Origin: DATFVA01 sp963747755
Lineage (GTDB): Bacteria; Bacteroidota; Ignavibacteria; Ignavibacteriales; Ignavibacteriaceae
NCBI GenBank assembly: GCA_963747755.1
Contig: CAVVGK010000002.1
Coordinates: forward strand, 124,001 to 188,000
Direction: 5' to 3'
Length of the DNA: 64,000 nucleotides
The notes under the pieces were generated by a model, which saw nothing but the letters and a program-made list of their open reading frames with translations, was not told the origin of the DNA and ran no database searches. This document shows, piece by piece, positions 56,354-64,000 of the stretch (within the stretch, counting starts at the first letter, position 1; every line of letters begins with the position of its first letter). A program made the position numbers and the translations under genes.

Positions 56354-58650
56354 CTATATTTCATCAAAGACGGGGAGCGATATTATAAAAGTTGCTCCTT
56401 TTTCCGGACTACTTTCTACAGTTAACTCTCCACCGTGATCCCTTATTATCTTTTGTGCTATTGTCAATCCTAGTCCCGTCCCTTTTTCTTTTTAAAAGAC
56501 TTAAAGGGCTGAAAGATCTGCGATAAATATTCCTCCGGTATACCCGGACCTGTATCACGAAACTCTATATTAACCAGATCACCTGATTGTTTTGCTGTAA
56601 TGTAAATATTTCCGTTCTCTCCCATTGCATCACATGCATTTTTAGCAATCTGATGGCAGGCCTGGTAAAACGCCTGCTTATCAAGTTTTACTTTCAGACT
56701 GCTTTCCACTTTCTTGTATAGACCAACATTACGTGATTCAACATATTCAGCTAATAAACCCAATGCATCATCCATAACTTCCCGCAGGCTGCACGTCTCG
56801 ATCTTCAGGGGGTTCTTGTTTTCAGTGAATGCAAGTGTGGAGTGAAGAAAATTGACGACAGAATCCGCCTGGTCCATGAGCACACTAAGCACCGTTCTAA
56901 CATCCTGGGGAACATCTTTCTTTTTTATCTTTGAAGCATAATACTTCATTGTAAGAACCGGCATTTGAATATTATCGGTTATGAATCTGGTAAGTGTTGA
57001 AAGGTAATTATTTTTATTTTCATCAAGCATGCTGTCGATTCCATCAAGGCAGAGCAGAGCCTGGGAAATATGCGTGCCGAGGTTTGAGATCTTTTCTTCA
57101 TCAGATATCGAAAATTTTCCTGAACTGCTATTAGCCAGACTTATAACAGCGATTGTATCATTATTTCCATTCTTCAACGGAACGCACATTATACTTGACC
57201 CCACGATACCGCGAATACTATCTACATCTTCTGAAAAGCGGAAATCTTTAATAGGCTCCCGCACATTTATTATCTCACCTGTTTCAGCCGCAAGTCCCGT
57301 GAGTCCGCTCGAAATTGAATAACTTGCTTCAACCATTCCGTCTTCAGTATCAATTTTAGTAACCAGCTGATTTCTAAGCGGATCGACCCGGTAAAGGATT
57401 CCCGCCTGGGCTTCGGTAAGCTTCACCGATTCACGGACGATATTAGAATAAACACTCCGTTTATCAAACGAAGAATTTATTTTTCTGATTGCTTCAAGAA
57501 TTCTTTCAGTGTTAATCTCGGTATCATCATATTTCAACTTTTCATCCTCTAAATCATAAAGAAACTTTTCTTCATCAGAAACCTCATCAGGTATTTCATC
57601 AATGCTTTCAACTGGATTCAGGTTGATCCACCCGGTACCGTCCTCCTGATCAGAATAATGATTATTTAGCTCATTTTCTTCAAAACCTTCCTCCTGAATT
57701 TTGACGGCAACCTCATCTGTCGCTTCAGGATTCGCGTCGGGTTCTTCCTCTATCAAATTATCCTCATAAGAAGAAGGTTTAGCAGGAGCGCTTTCCGTCT
57801 GAATTATTTCATCATCTGGTTCTATTTCGGGATTATTTTCAGACTCTCCGATTTCTTCTGCAGTTAGTTCATCAGTCGTCGATAAATCAATTTCATCCTC
57901 ACGTATCTCATTATCGGAAAAATCTTCTTCAGGAAGTTTTTCGTCTATTAAATCCACTTTGGGTAGCTCTTCCTCAGGAATTTCATCCTTAGATGACTTA
58001 TCATCCGGGAACTCATCTTCAGGTAATTCCTCATCTTCAAAGTCATCTTCCTCATCTCCGCTTATTTCCAGTATCATTTCAGCGGTTTTTTCAATTTCCC
58101 TTCTTTTATCTTCAAGCTCGTTGATTTCCTGCGGCGCGGAAATTTCAGAAAGTTCATCCCCGGCTTTATTTTTCGGGGGGGTCGTAATATAAAGCTTATC
58201 CGTATCCTCCTTCAGAAGTCCGGGATTAATCGTAATCTGAAGTTCAGGTATTTCCACCTTATTATAGGCAATGATATTATCATTTATACCTGGATTTTCA
58301 GCCAGAAATGTTCGCAGGTCGTTCTTTGAAAGTATATACAAAATACAATCGGTATTAGCCACGGCAGCAGAACGCCGGTAGGTATCCTCAAGAACCTCAA
58401 TCTCTCCAAAAAAATCATTGATAGTTTTATTCAGCTTAACTGATTTATTCTCGATATAAACCTTAATTTTCACCCGTCCGGCGATTATAAGGTAAGTACT
58501 GCGGCTTTCATCACCCTTTTGAAAAATGATCTCTCCCTCTTTCCTCCTGAGAATTTGTTCATTTTTGAAGCTGAATTTCAGATCCTGCGGAGGGATTCCA
58601 TCGAACAATTTATTATTTTTAATGACTTCTTGATAATTATTATCGGACAT
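56354..58650 (-). CDS. cNMP-binding/GAF/histidine-kinase-like sensor, frame broken near C-terminus
   Basis: The domains in order are as follows. A cyclic-nucleotide-binding-like sensor is at about 10-120 (EIIFQKGDESRSTYLIIAGR). A very acidic linker is at about 190-345. A GAF domain is at about 390-540, then a dimerisation helix and an ATP-binding domain with N box HQIAKNACDAMGEN and G1 DTGPGIPEEYLSQIFQPF. The uninterrupted frame stops at 56470 after SFKKKKGRD. Adding one A to the A5 tract (T tract at 56483-56487) restores GTGLGLTIAQKIIRDHGGEL and continues to a TAG at 56354-56356, giving 765 residues. The position expected to hold the phosphorylated His is Asp559 (TDNIQMPV), so it may not autophosphorylate. 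The corrected stop is 5 bases before miaA. Confidence 0.8.
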
Positions 58651-58907
58651 AAAAATTACTCTTGTTCTGTCCCTTATTTAATAACAATTGTAATAATAAT
58701 GATTTTCCTTTGAAATAGAAAAGGTACAATTTTTATTTATAAAGAATGATCCATTACTGCAAGAATAACAGATATTTCGTTTCAATGCAACATTGTACAG
58801 TAAAATGAGTGAAATGGAAATAACTTTTTACGGATCATGGATATACCTAAGTTTTAATTAATTTCCATCATATTTGAAACCTCAATAAATGAATTGCATC
58901 TCACAAT

Positions 58908-59468
58908 ATGGAAGAAACAGAATTAATAGCGGAAGCTAAAAAAGGAAACAAAAAAGCTTTAGCGGAGATAGTCAGAAAATACGAACAGACGATCTATAAT
59001 TTTTCTTTCAAAATCTGCCGGGATCCTGAAAAAGCTGAAAATATCATGCAGGAAACCTTTTTCAGTATGGTAAAATCTATCGGCCAGTTTGACGGGAATT
59101 CAAAACTCTCCACCTGGCTGTACAGGATAGTTGCCAACCACTGTTTAATGCAGGCACGGAAAGAAAAAAGAAGAAGCTATGTTTCGCTGGAGAATGATGA
59201 AGATCTTTATTCGGAAAGACATATAGCAGACTGGACGTCATTACCGTATAAAAGCACAGAAAATAACGAGTTAAGAGTAATCCTCGACAAGGCAATTAAA
59301 AAATTGTCGCCTGATTACAGGATAATTTTTTTACTACGTGATGTAGAAGGATTGTCGACCGAGGAAACAGCTGAAGCTGCTAATATTTCTATTCCGGCTG
59401 TTAAATCAAGACTGCACCGTGCGCGGGCATTTTTAAGAAAAGAAATTGATGAGGCATTTAATAAATGA
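58908..59468 (+). CDS. ECF-family RNA polymerase sigma factor
   Basis: The 186-residue protein has sigma region 2 at about 10-80 (EIVRKYEQTIYNFSFKICRD, IMQETFFSMVKSIGQFDGNS, LSTWLYRIVANHCL) and region 4 at about 125-180 (LRDVEGLSTEETAEAANISI, VKSRLHRARAFLRKEI). It should recognise a specific promoter class. The gene is divergent from the sensor kinase gene and overlaps by 4 bases (ATGA) a gene for a small zinc-binding protein, its probable anti-sigma factor. Confidence 0.95.
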   Translation: MEETELIAEAKKGNKKALAEIVRKYEQTIYNFSFKICRDPEKAENIMQETFFSMVKSIGQFDGNSKLSTWLYRIVANHCLMQARKEKRRSYVSLENDEDLYSERHIADWTSLPYKSTENNELRVILDKAIKKLSPDYRIIFLLRDVEGLSTEETAEAANISIPAVKSRLHRARAFLRKEIDEAFNK

Positions 59469-59716
59469 ACAAAGAAATAAAGGTTACCTGTCTCGAAGTA
59501 ATGAGCCACATCTGCGATAGTCTTGGTGAGGATCTTGAATCCGAAAGATGCCGGGATATTAAATACCACCTTGAGCATTGCCCCGAGTGTACAAATTATC
59601 TTAAGTCGGTAGAGATGACGATTGACTACTATAAAAAATACAATGTAGATCTTCCGTCAAATGCTCACAACAGGCTGATGTCTTTTCTGGACCTCGATAA
59701 GGATGAGGAATCCTGA
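59465..59716 (+). CDS. Small zinc-binding anti-sigma-like protein
   Basis: The 83-residue protein shows YHLEHCPECTNYL, an H-x3-C-x2-C motif of the zinc anti-sigma (ZAS) family, with a further Cys nearby (VTCLEVMSHICDSLGEDLES). It has no transmembrane helix, so it would be soluble, which is compatible with redox-sensing ZAS proteins. It overlaps the sigma gene by 4 bases, as anti-sigma genes usually do. It could sense oxidants through its Cys residues; that is inferred. OsmC and rhodanese follow on the same strand. Confidence 0.75.
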   Translation: MNKEIKVTCLEVMSHICDSLGEDLESERCRDIKYHLEHCPECTNYLKSVEMTIDYYKKYNVDLPSNAHNRLMSFLDLDKDEES

Positions 59717-59776
59717 CACAGGTTACAAATTATTAATTTCAGAAATCATAAAATTGAAATAAAAGAAATAAAAATT

Positions 59777-60214
59777 ATGGATAACGTTCATCATTATAAT
59801 ATTAGTGTAAAATGGGATGAAGGCAGAATAGGAACACTTTCATCAGATTCTCTGCCGGATATGAAGGTTGCTACACCTCCGGAATTTCCCAAAGGAGTGC
59901 CGGGAATATGGTCGCCCGAGCACTTATTTGTGTCTTCAGCTGCAATGTGCTTAATGACCACCTTCCTTTCTATTGCAGAAAATTCGTCACTTCCATTCAA
60001 TTCTTTCAGCTGTGATGCAGAAGGAAAGTTGGAAAAAGTCGATGGAAATATTATGATTTCAGAGATTGAACTTAAACCGGAGGTAGTTATTCCTGAGGAA
60101 AAATACAGGGAAAAGGCAGGCAGAATCGTTGAAAAATCCGAAAAAATGTGCCTCATCTCTAATTCAATGAAATCAAAAATTATATTAAGTCCCGAAATTA
60201 AAGTTGCCGGGTAA
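59777..60214 (+). CDS. OsmC family protein
   Basis: The 145-residue protein matches OsmC/Ohr-like peroxidase or hydroperoxide-detoxifying folds. SSDSLPDMKVATPPEFPKGV, WSPEHLFVSSAAMCLMTTFL with the first Cys, and CLISNSMKSKIILSPEIK with the second Cys are typical. The two Cys residues are probably the redox pair. It resembles the YhfA-like or organic hydroperoxide reductase subgroup, but specificity is unclear. It lies 60 bases after the anti-sigma-like gene and may belong to the same stress response. Confidence 0.85.
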   Translation: MDNVHHYNISVKWDEGRIGTLSSDSLPDMKVATPPEFPKGVPGIWSPEHLFVSSAAMCLMTTFLSIAENSSLPFNSFSCDAEGKLEKVDGNIMISEIELKPEVVIPEEKYREKAGRIVEKSEKMCLISNSMKSKIILSPEIKVAG

Positions 60215-60264
60215 ACCAATAAAGATAAGATAAGAACAGGTTAAACAATCATCAGGAGAAATGA

Positions 60265-60655
60265 ATGAAGAGACTAATCGGGTTATTTGTGTTAGCATTA
60301 AATTTTGTCGAACTTCGTCGCCTGTGCGCAGAGTGTCCCGCCGCAAAACAGTATCACGGTAAAGGAGCTTAAAAATCAGATCAAGAATGATTCTGATTTA
60401 GTAATACTGGACGTGCGTACCCCTGAAGAGCTGAAAGGGCCTTTAGGACATATTGACGGAGCTGTCAACATTCCCGTCCAGCAGCTTGACAGCCGGGCAG
60501 ACGAGCTTGATAAATATAAGGACAGAGAAATTGCTGTCATCTGCAGAACCGGTCACCGTTCAGGAATCGGAACTAAAATCCTGCTTAAACATGGTTTTAC
60601 AAAAGTAGAGAATGTGGAAGGCGGAATGACTGCTTACAGGGCAGACGCCAATTAG
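60265..60655 (+). CDS. Exported rhodanese-like protein, frame interrupted in signal peptide
   Basis: The C-terminal domain, about 100 residues, is a single rhodanese fold with the active site CRTGHRSG (Cys in AVICRTGHRS), LDVRTPEELKGPLGHIDGAV and KHGFTKVENVEGGMTAY. The uninterrupted frame opens at TTG 60305, but the protein then lacks the front of its signal peptide. An ATG at 60265, five bases after an AGGAG site, encodes MKRLIGLFVLALN in another frame. Removing one T from the T4 tract at 60303-60306 joins it to LSNFVACAQS and completes the leader. It should act in the periplasm or as a lipoprotein. It converges with the TPR gene 4 bases away. Confidence 0.75.
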
Positions 60656-60659
60656 CTTA

Positions 60660-61424
60660 CTATCCAAGATCCTTTAATCTTTTCTTTGCCTTTCTAATTG
60701 CGAACTTATCCCTGAAATTTTTTTGGGGATAAGTTAATAATTCCTGAAGAAGCTTTTTCTCTTTCTCTTTTTGACCCATTAGGCCGTAAGTTAATGCGAG
60801 CTGGTAAGATGCAACAATCGTCCCCGGTTTAACATCAAGAGCTTTTTTGAACATTTCGACTGACTGATTAAAAGTTCCTTCAGGAACATCACCAAAAAAA
60901 GTATTTGCAAAAATCCTCTCAAACCAGCTGAGATCGGCAATCTGTCTATAGTAGATCCCCAGTATTATATATGAAAGATACTGGCTGGGATTAATATTTA
61001 GAGATTTCTTAGCATTCTCTTCAATTTTATGTGCAAGCTTAATTTTACCTTTGCCGCCTTCATATAAGGCCTGGTTGCCGTACGACATTGCAAGGTAGGC
61101 ATATGAAGCTGCGCTATCTGGATAATGATTCTTCAGCTTTTCTGAAAATTCGATTGCCTTTTTGATCATTATTTCAGAGCTGTCTTTCTTCCTGTATTCA
61201 TAATACTCCTCACCCAGATCATTATATGAGCGGGCCAGCCTGTACAGAACTGCATAACTATCAGGGTCAAGTTTATAAGCATCCAGGTAGCTGTTCAGGG
61301 CGGAATGATTGTCAAAAGATGAGAAATATTCATCTCCTTCCATAATATAATTATCGAAATCATTCGCAGAAGCCGGGAAGAATGGGGTAAGTATAACCGC
61401 AAGAAATACTAAAACTGCTCTCAT
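60660..61424 (-). CDS. Exported TPR protein
   Basis: The protein is about 254 residues from ATG 61424 (MRAVLVFLAVILTPFFPASA), which gives a clean signal peptide cut before NDF. Frames further upstream to 61508 add a hydrophobic stretch and are less likely. The mature part is helical, with TPR-like repeats (NSYLDAYKLDPDSYAVLYRL, AIEFSEKLKNHYPDSAASYA, MFKKALDVKPGTIVASYQLA). The end (KFAIRKAKKRLKDLG) resembles RMDN/FAM82-type tails. The function is unknown; TPR proteins usually hold protein partners. The gene converges with the rhodanese gene. Confidence 0.75.
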   Translation of the reverse strand: MRAVLVFLAVILTPFFPASANDFDNYIMEGDEYFSSFDNHSALNSYLDAYKLDPDSYAVLYRLARSYNDLGEEYYEYRKKDSSEIMIKKAIEFSEKLKNHYPDSAASYAYLAMSYGNQALYEGGKGKIKLAHKIEENAKKSLNINPSQYLSYIILGIYYRQIADLSWFERIFANTFFGDVPEGTFNQSVEMFKKALDVKPGTIVASYQLALTYGLMGQKEKEKKLLQELLTYPQKNFRDKFAIRKAKKRLKDLG

Positions 61425-61592
61425 CCTGAAAAAGCCGCTTCGAGCCGCTAATACAACCAGCAGGGCAATTTTTATGGAGAATGACATAAAAAGGTATAAA
61501 CCCTTCATGATAAATCATTTGATTTTACAATGGATAATTAAATATTAATATTGATTTGATTGTGGTGTTCAGGTCACATGGAATTAATTAAA

Positions 61593-61614
61593 AGGAAAAA
61601 ACCCCTTTTTTCCT
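61593..61614 (-). terminator. AT-rich hairpin terminator of the 61624 gene
   Basis: AGGAAAAAA (61593-61601) pairs with TTTTTTCCT (61606-61614) around CCCC. On the minus strand the stem is followed by CCTTTTAATT. It lies 10 bases after the stop of the minus-strand hypothetical gene. Confidence 0.6.
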
Positions 61615-61623
61615 ACAATTCTA

Positions 61624-62070
61624 CTAGACTGCTATATTTCTTGGTTTCATACGGATGAGGAGAGAAAGATCTCTGGATGCGATTATTTTCTTTCCCTGAC
61701 ATTTGTACACGAGAACAAGTGCGTCATCGAAAGGAGATCCGTCATCTTTGAAGATGGGGAGTATATTGTTCAGGGGCACAACTTCTTTTTGTACCTGAGC
61801 AAAATTTTTAGCCTCAAGATAGTCCAACAGGTTCACAAACTTTTTAATTTTTTCAAAAAACCTGTTTTCATCAACAGGGACAATAATCTCGTCTGTATTA
61901 AAGACGACATTAAAATACCAGAAATGATTGATCTTGTAATGAACCCGTAAATACGAGCAGCATTCCAATATAAAAGACTCAACATCGGTAATCTTACCAT
62001 CCGATATTTTCTGGATTATGGATTTGTCTTCTTCATCAAAATACATTAATGCCGCCTCTCTTTTTTCCAT
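61624..62070 (-). CDS. Hypothetical protein
   Basis: The protein is about 148 residues from ATG 62070 (MEKREAALMYFDEEDKSIIQ); ATG 62046 is possible and ATG 62151 adds an uncharacteristic front. It has a charged, mixed alpha/beta composition with NHFWYFNVVFNTDEIIVPVD and FKDDGSPFDDALVLVYKCQG. I do not recognise the family. No signal peptide or membrane helix. It is followed by an AT-rich hairpin and seems to be a single-gene unit. Confidence 0.6.
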   Translation of the reverse strand: MEKREAALMYFDEEDKSIIQKISDGKITDVESFILECCSYLRVHYKINHFWYFNVVFNTDEIIVPVDENRFFEKIKKFVNLLDYLEAKNFAQVQKEVVPLNNILPIFKDDGSPFDDALVLVYKCQGKKIIASRDLSLLIRMKPRNIAV

Positions 62071-62251
62071 AAAGAGGCAATAGAAATGCCAACTGCTTAA
62101 TAGCTTATTTACAGCAAAATAATAAGCAGTTTGCTTCAAAGGTTGACGCATATGTCATATTTGACGGAAAAGATAATGTGATTTCGATCCATCAGCCAGG
62201 CAAGTAGAACGGTATAAAATATGCTTTATACTAATAAAAACACGTATACAA

Positions 62252-62677
62252 ATGAAAAAATTAAAAATTGCACTGGGAATCATACTTCCTGATTTAGGCG
62301 GGATAGCCGCGGCAATAATTCCGCTGGTGGTTCTACTTTCGTTTACTAATTTTTTTATCAGTACTTCCGGCCTCCAACCCTTAATGGCTGCCTTTTTACT
62401 GTTAGTTCTTCTTTCCCTATTTATCCTGCCCTTCCGCCTGATGCTGATTGGTGCCGAACTTCTGAAAATTGAGCTCGATAAATATGGGAAATTTTCTATA
62501 TCCATTATTGGCGGATTAACGGGAGGCTGTCTTTTTTATTTCCTTGTACTTTCACGGTTTTCACTTAACTGGATCGATATGCTTGATTATGCTTTGATCG
62601 GGGTAATCCAAAGTTTAATAGTTCAGATGATCTATAACACTATACCGGAACACTGGAAACTACAGATAGCTGAATGA
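62252..62677 (+). CDS. Small integral membrane protein
   Basis: The 141-residue protein has four hydrophobic segments (IALGIILPDLGGIAAAIIPL, PLMAAFLLLVLLSLFILPFR, SIIGGLTGGCLFYFLVLSRF, ALIGVIQSLIVQMIYNTI). I do not recognise a family. It stands between two genes of the opposite strand and is transcribed alone. ATG 62252 gives a short basic lead (KKLK) before the first helix, as expected for an inner-membrane protein. Confidence 0.65.
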   Translation: MKKLKIALGIILPDLGGIAAAIIPLVVLLSFTNFFISTSGLQPLMAAFLLLVLLSLFILPFRLMLIGAELLKIELDKYGKFSISIIGGLTGGCLFYFLVLSRFSLNWIDMLDYALIGVIQSLIVQMIYNTIPEHWKLQIAE

Positions 62678-62712
62678 AATTTTTCGGGTATCCTAAGCCA
62701 TAGAAGCTGCCT

Positions 62713-63492
62713 TTATACGCAGTTCCGGGTTTCAAGTTGAAAATTGAACCTTAATTCAATCCATTTACCCGATTCGGCATCAAGCGATCTTTCGACAAAC
62801 AGTACCTCATTAACACTGTTTACCAGGATAACAGTTGAAGATCTTGTTCCATATTTCTCGCTCTTTATAAATACCGGCGACACGGCCTTCTCCAGTTCTC
62901 TGCTCAAACCTGTATCAGGCAGCTGATCTTCAGGAGCCTCCCGATTATCGGACAAGATACCGAACAATTCCTGCTCTGAAATCTTATCCTTCGCTACAGC
63001 ATCAAGAAATGTTTCTTTGCTTCTAACTACTTTCGGCCAGGGAGTGTCAAGTAAATGATTGCTCAACCCGTATACACCGGAAGATAGTTTCTTTAAATCC
63101 CTTGTTTGATTTGAGAAGTAAAAAAGATTTTCCATATCAGAAAAAAGCAAGTTGTAGCCATTATATTGACCGGATTTTTCACTCAGGCTGCTTCCATACT
63201 CAAAAGCTGAAACATTTGATTTCAGGAAGTTCAGAGTTAGTAAACCTCTCGTAGGTGCATTTCGCTTAATCGAACGCATATCCCTGTAATTGGTAATAGC
63301 TGCAAACCTGCCTGACCTTGTTATACCCAGCCAGGTTCCCCCGGCTTCAGCGTCCTTACCGGCAAGGAGTTGGGGATAATCTTTCCAGAAGCGGGCTTTC
63401 TCTGTCGGCCTTTGGTAAAACTCGTCCCTGTTCGCAGCCACAACGAGAGGATATTCTGGATTTGTATTGTTTGATATTAACAGAAGGCACAT
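62713..63492 (-). CDS. NRDE family protein (TANGO2-like)
   Basis: The protein is about 259 residues from ATG 63492, which begins MCLLLISNNTNPEYPLVVAA. The residue after Met is Cys, the expected Ntn-type nucleophile, and NRDEFYQRPTEKARFWKDYP gives the family its name. LLAGKDAEAGGTWLGITRSG and TNYRDMRS follow, and the C-terminal YGTRSSTVILVNSVNEVLFV is also conserved. The 32 residues available upstream are hydrophobic and would displace the nucleophile, so they are not used. Family members have roles in lipid or heme handling in eukaryotes; the bacterial role is unknown. Confidence 0.88.
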   Translation of the reverse strand: MCLLLISNNTNPEYPLVVAANRDEFYQRPTEKARFWKDYPQLLAGKDAEAGGTWLGITRSGRFAAITNYRDMRSIKRNAPTRGLLTLNFLKSNVSAFEYGSSLSEKSGQYNGYNLLFSDMENLFYFSNQTRDLKKLSSGVYGLSNHLLDTPWPKVVRSKETFLDAVAKDKISEQELFGILSDNREAPEDQLPDTGLSRELEKAVSPVFIKSEKYGTRSSTVILVNSVNEVLFVERSLDAESGKWIELRFNFQLETRNCV

Positions 63493-63580
63493 AAAAAAGG
63501 CGAGTAAAAAAAATAAAGAAAAAAGTTTCAGGGAAAAGTAAACAGAAAAGAGTGAAATGAAAAGTCCTAGGAGAAGAAAC

Positions 63581-63619
63581 GCCTGCAAGTTTACCTTTTA
63601 CCAGGGTAAATCTGCAGGC
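63581..63619 (-). terminator. Long hairpin between acidic protein gene and NRDE gene
   Basis: GCCTGCAAGTTTACC (63581-63595) and GGTAAATCTGCAGGC (63605-63619) pair with two mismatches around 9 bases. On the minus strand it is followed by GTTTCTTCTC, a weak T-rich tail. It lies 24 bases after the stop of the acidic gene and probably ends its transcript. Confidence 0.6.
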
Positions 63620-63643
63620 GGAATAAAAGAAAAGGGGATCAGG

Positions 63644-63928
63644 CTAATCATCCTCATCTTCGAAATCATCTTCGTCTTCGTCGTCGTCTTCCTCTTCCTC
63701 TTCTTCCTCAGGATCCCATATCTGATCATTTACGTCATCCGGCTCAGGTTCGAATTCACTGTCGTCAGAAGGGTCATACTTTTCAGCCAGCTGAATATAT
63801 CCGGATTCTGCCTTCTTATCTTCAGATGATTCCTCATCCCTGTGTTCCTTACTCTCATCTTTACGTATCTTTTCACCTCTTTCAGATCTTCCCTTTTCAG
63901 CTCTTTCATCTCTTTCACGTGAATCCAT
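63644..63928 (-). CDS. Small highly acidic hypothetical protein
   Basis: The 94-residue protein has a charged Arg/Glu/Lys front (MDSRERDERAEKGRSERGEK), a short semi-ordered middle (SGYIQLAEKYDPSDDSEFEP) and a tail of almost only Asp and Glu (about 30 residues). It is probably disordered. Similar acidic tails occur in chaperone-like or RNA-polymerase-associated proteins, but no family is recognised. The opposite strand is also open here for 90 codons; the acidic reading is chosen because it starts with ATG and ends just before the hairpin. ATG at 63928 is the only start. Confidence 0.55.
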   Translation of the reverse strand: MDSRERDERAEKGRSERGEKIRKDESKEHRDEESSEDKKAESGYIQLAEKYDPSDDSEFEPEPDDVNDQIWDPEEEEEEEDDDEDEDDFEDEDD

Positions 63929-64000
63929 TTTTCCTCCGCATTAAAAGTTTGATTTATTTGGCGAAAAAATATCTGCGAATAACTTATGATCAAAATAATT

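Noticed and set aside
63557..63829. A 90-codon plus-strand frame
   Set aside because: It is the mirror of the acidic Asp/Glu tail; the opposite reading has a proper ATG start and downstream hairpin.

Overview
The window looks like chromosomal DNA from a Gram-negative bacterium of the Bacteroidota/Chlorobiota/Ignavibacteriota group. An Ignavibacteria-like organism is my best guess (about 60 percent; no rRNA is present to settle it). The reasons are secreted proteins with Bacteroidota-type signal peptides, a DUF5916 outer-membrane barrel with an N-terminal CBM9-like domain, an isoleucyl-tRNA synthetase with the GIHH form of the HIGH motif, a DivIVA protein beside YggS, pyruvate:ferredoxin oxidoreductase next to a dihydroorotate-dehydrogenase-like protein, and an octaheme cytochrome c of the hydroxylamine-oxidoreductase type. 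I found no tRNA, rRNA, CRISPR array, prophage or transposase gene.

Layout. 1-5.6 kb: the 5' part of a lipoprotein gene, monomeric isocitrate dehydrogenase with its terminator, a DUF481 outer-membrane protein, a long 22-bp tandem repeat array and a CYTH triphosphatase. 5.9-10.6 kb: nifJ and a DHOD-like flavoprotein, closed by a terminator. 10.7-25.4 kb: carbohydrate region with GH15 and GH63 glucosidases, a ribose-type ABC importer (binding lipoprotein, ATPase, permease), a secreted GH38 alpha-mannosidase and a DUF5916 protein. 25.5-29 kb: a secreted MEMO-like protein, a GT28-type glycosyltransferase and an acyl-ACP thioesterase. 29.3-34.7 kb: glgE and a treS-maltokinase fusion, which together convert trehalose to maltose-1-phosphate and then alpha-glucan. 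34.9-38.3 kb: a DUF4097 lipoprotein, a TPM-domain protein, glutathione peroxidase and phosphotransacetylase. 38.5-47.4 kb: a dense housekeeping run yggS-divIVA-pnp-membrane protein-ileS-dksA-lspA-lspA-rluD. 47.5-49.6 kb: the octaheme cytochrome and a duplicated multi-spanning membrane protein. 50.2-64 kb: cysS, a YgjP metalloprotease, a GlcD-type oxidase, a glycosyltransferase, miaA, a large cNMP/GAF/ATPase sensor, an ECF sigma factor with a small zinc anti-sigma-like protein, OsmC, rhodanese, TPR, NRDE and several hypothetical genes.

The most interesting items are these. (1) The two-gene unit at 47480-49620: a membrane-anchored octaheme cytochrome, then an integral membrane protein that is an internal duplication with conserved histidines and could be a quinone- or heme-linked partner. 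(2) The 21-unit 22-bp repeat array with a shorter sister array carrying the same hairpin leader. (3) Four genes whose frames are interrupted by a single-base length change in a homopolymer (glgE, a hypothetical gene, the sensor kinase, the rhodanese). These could be assembly errors, recent mutations or slippage sites. For glgE there is also a rival reading in which ATT is the start codon behind a strong ribosome binding site.
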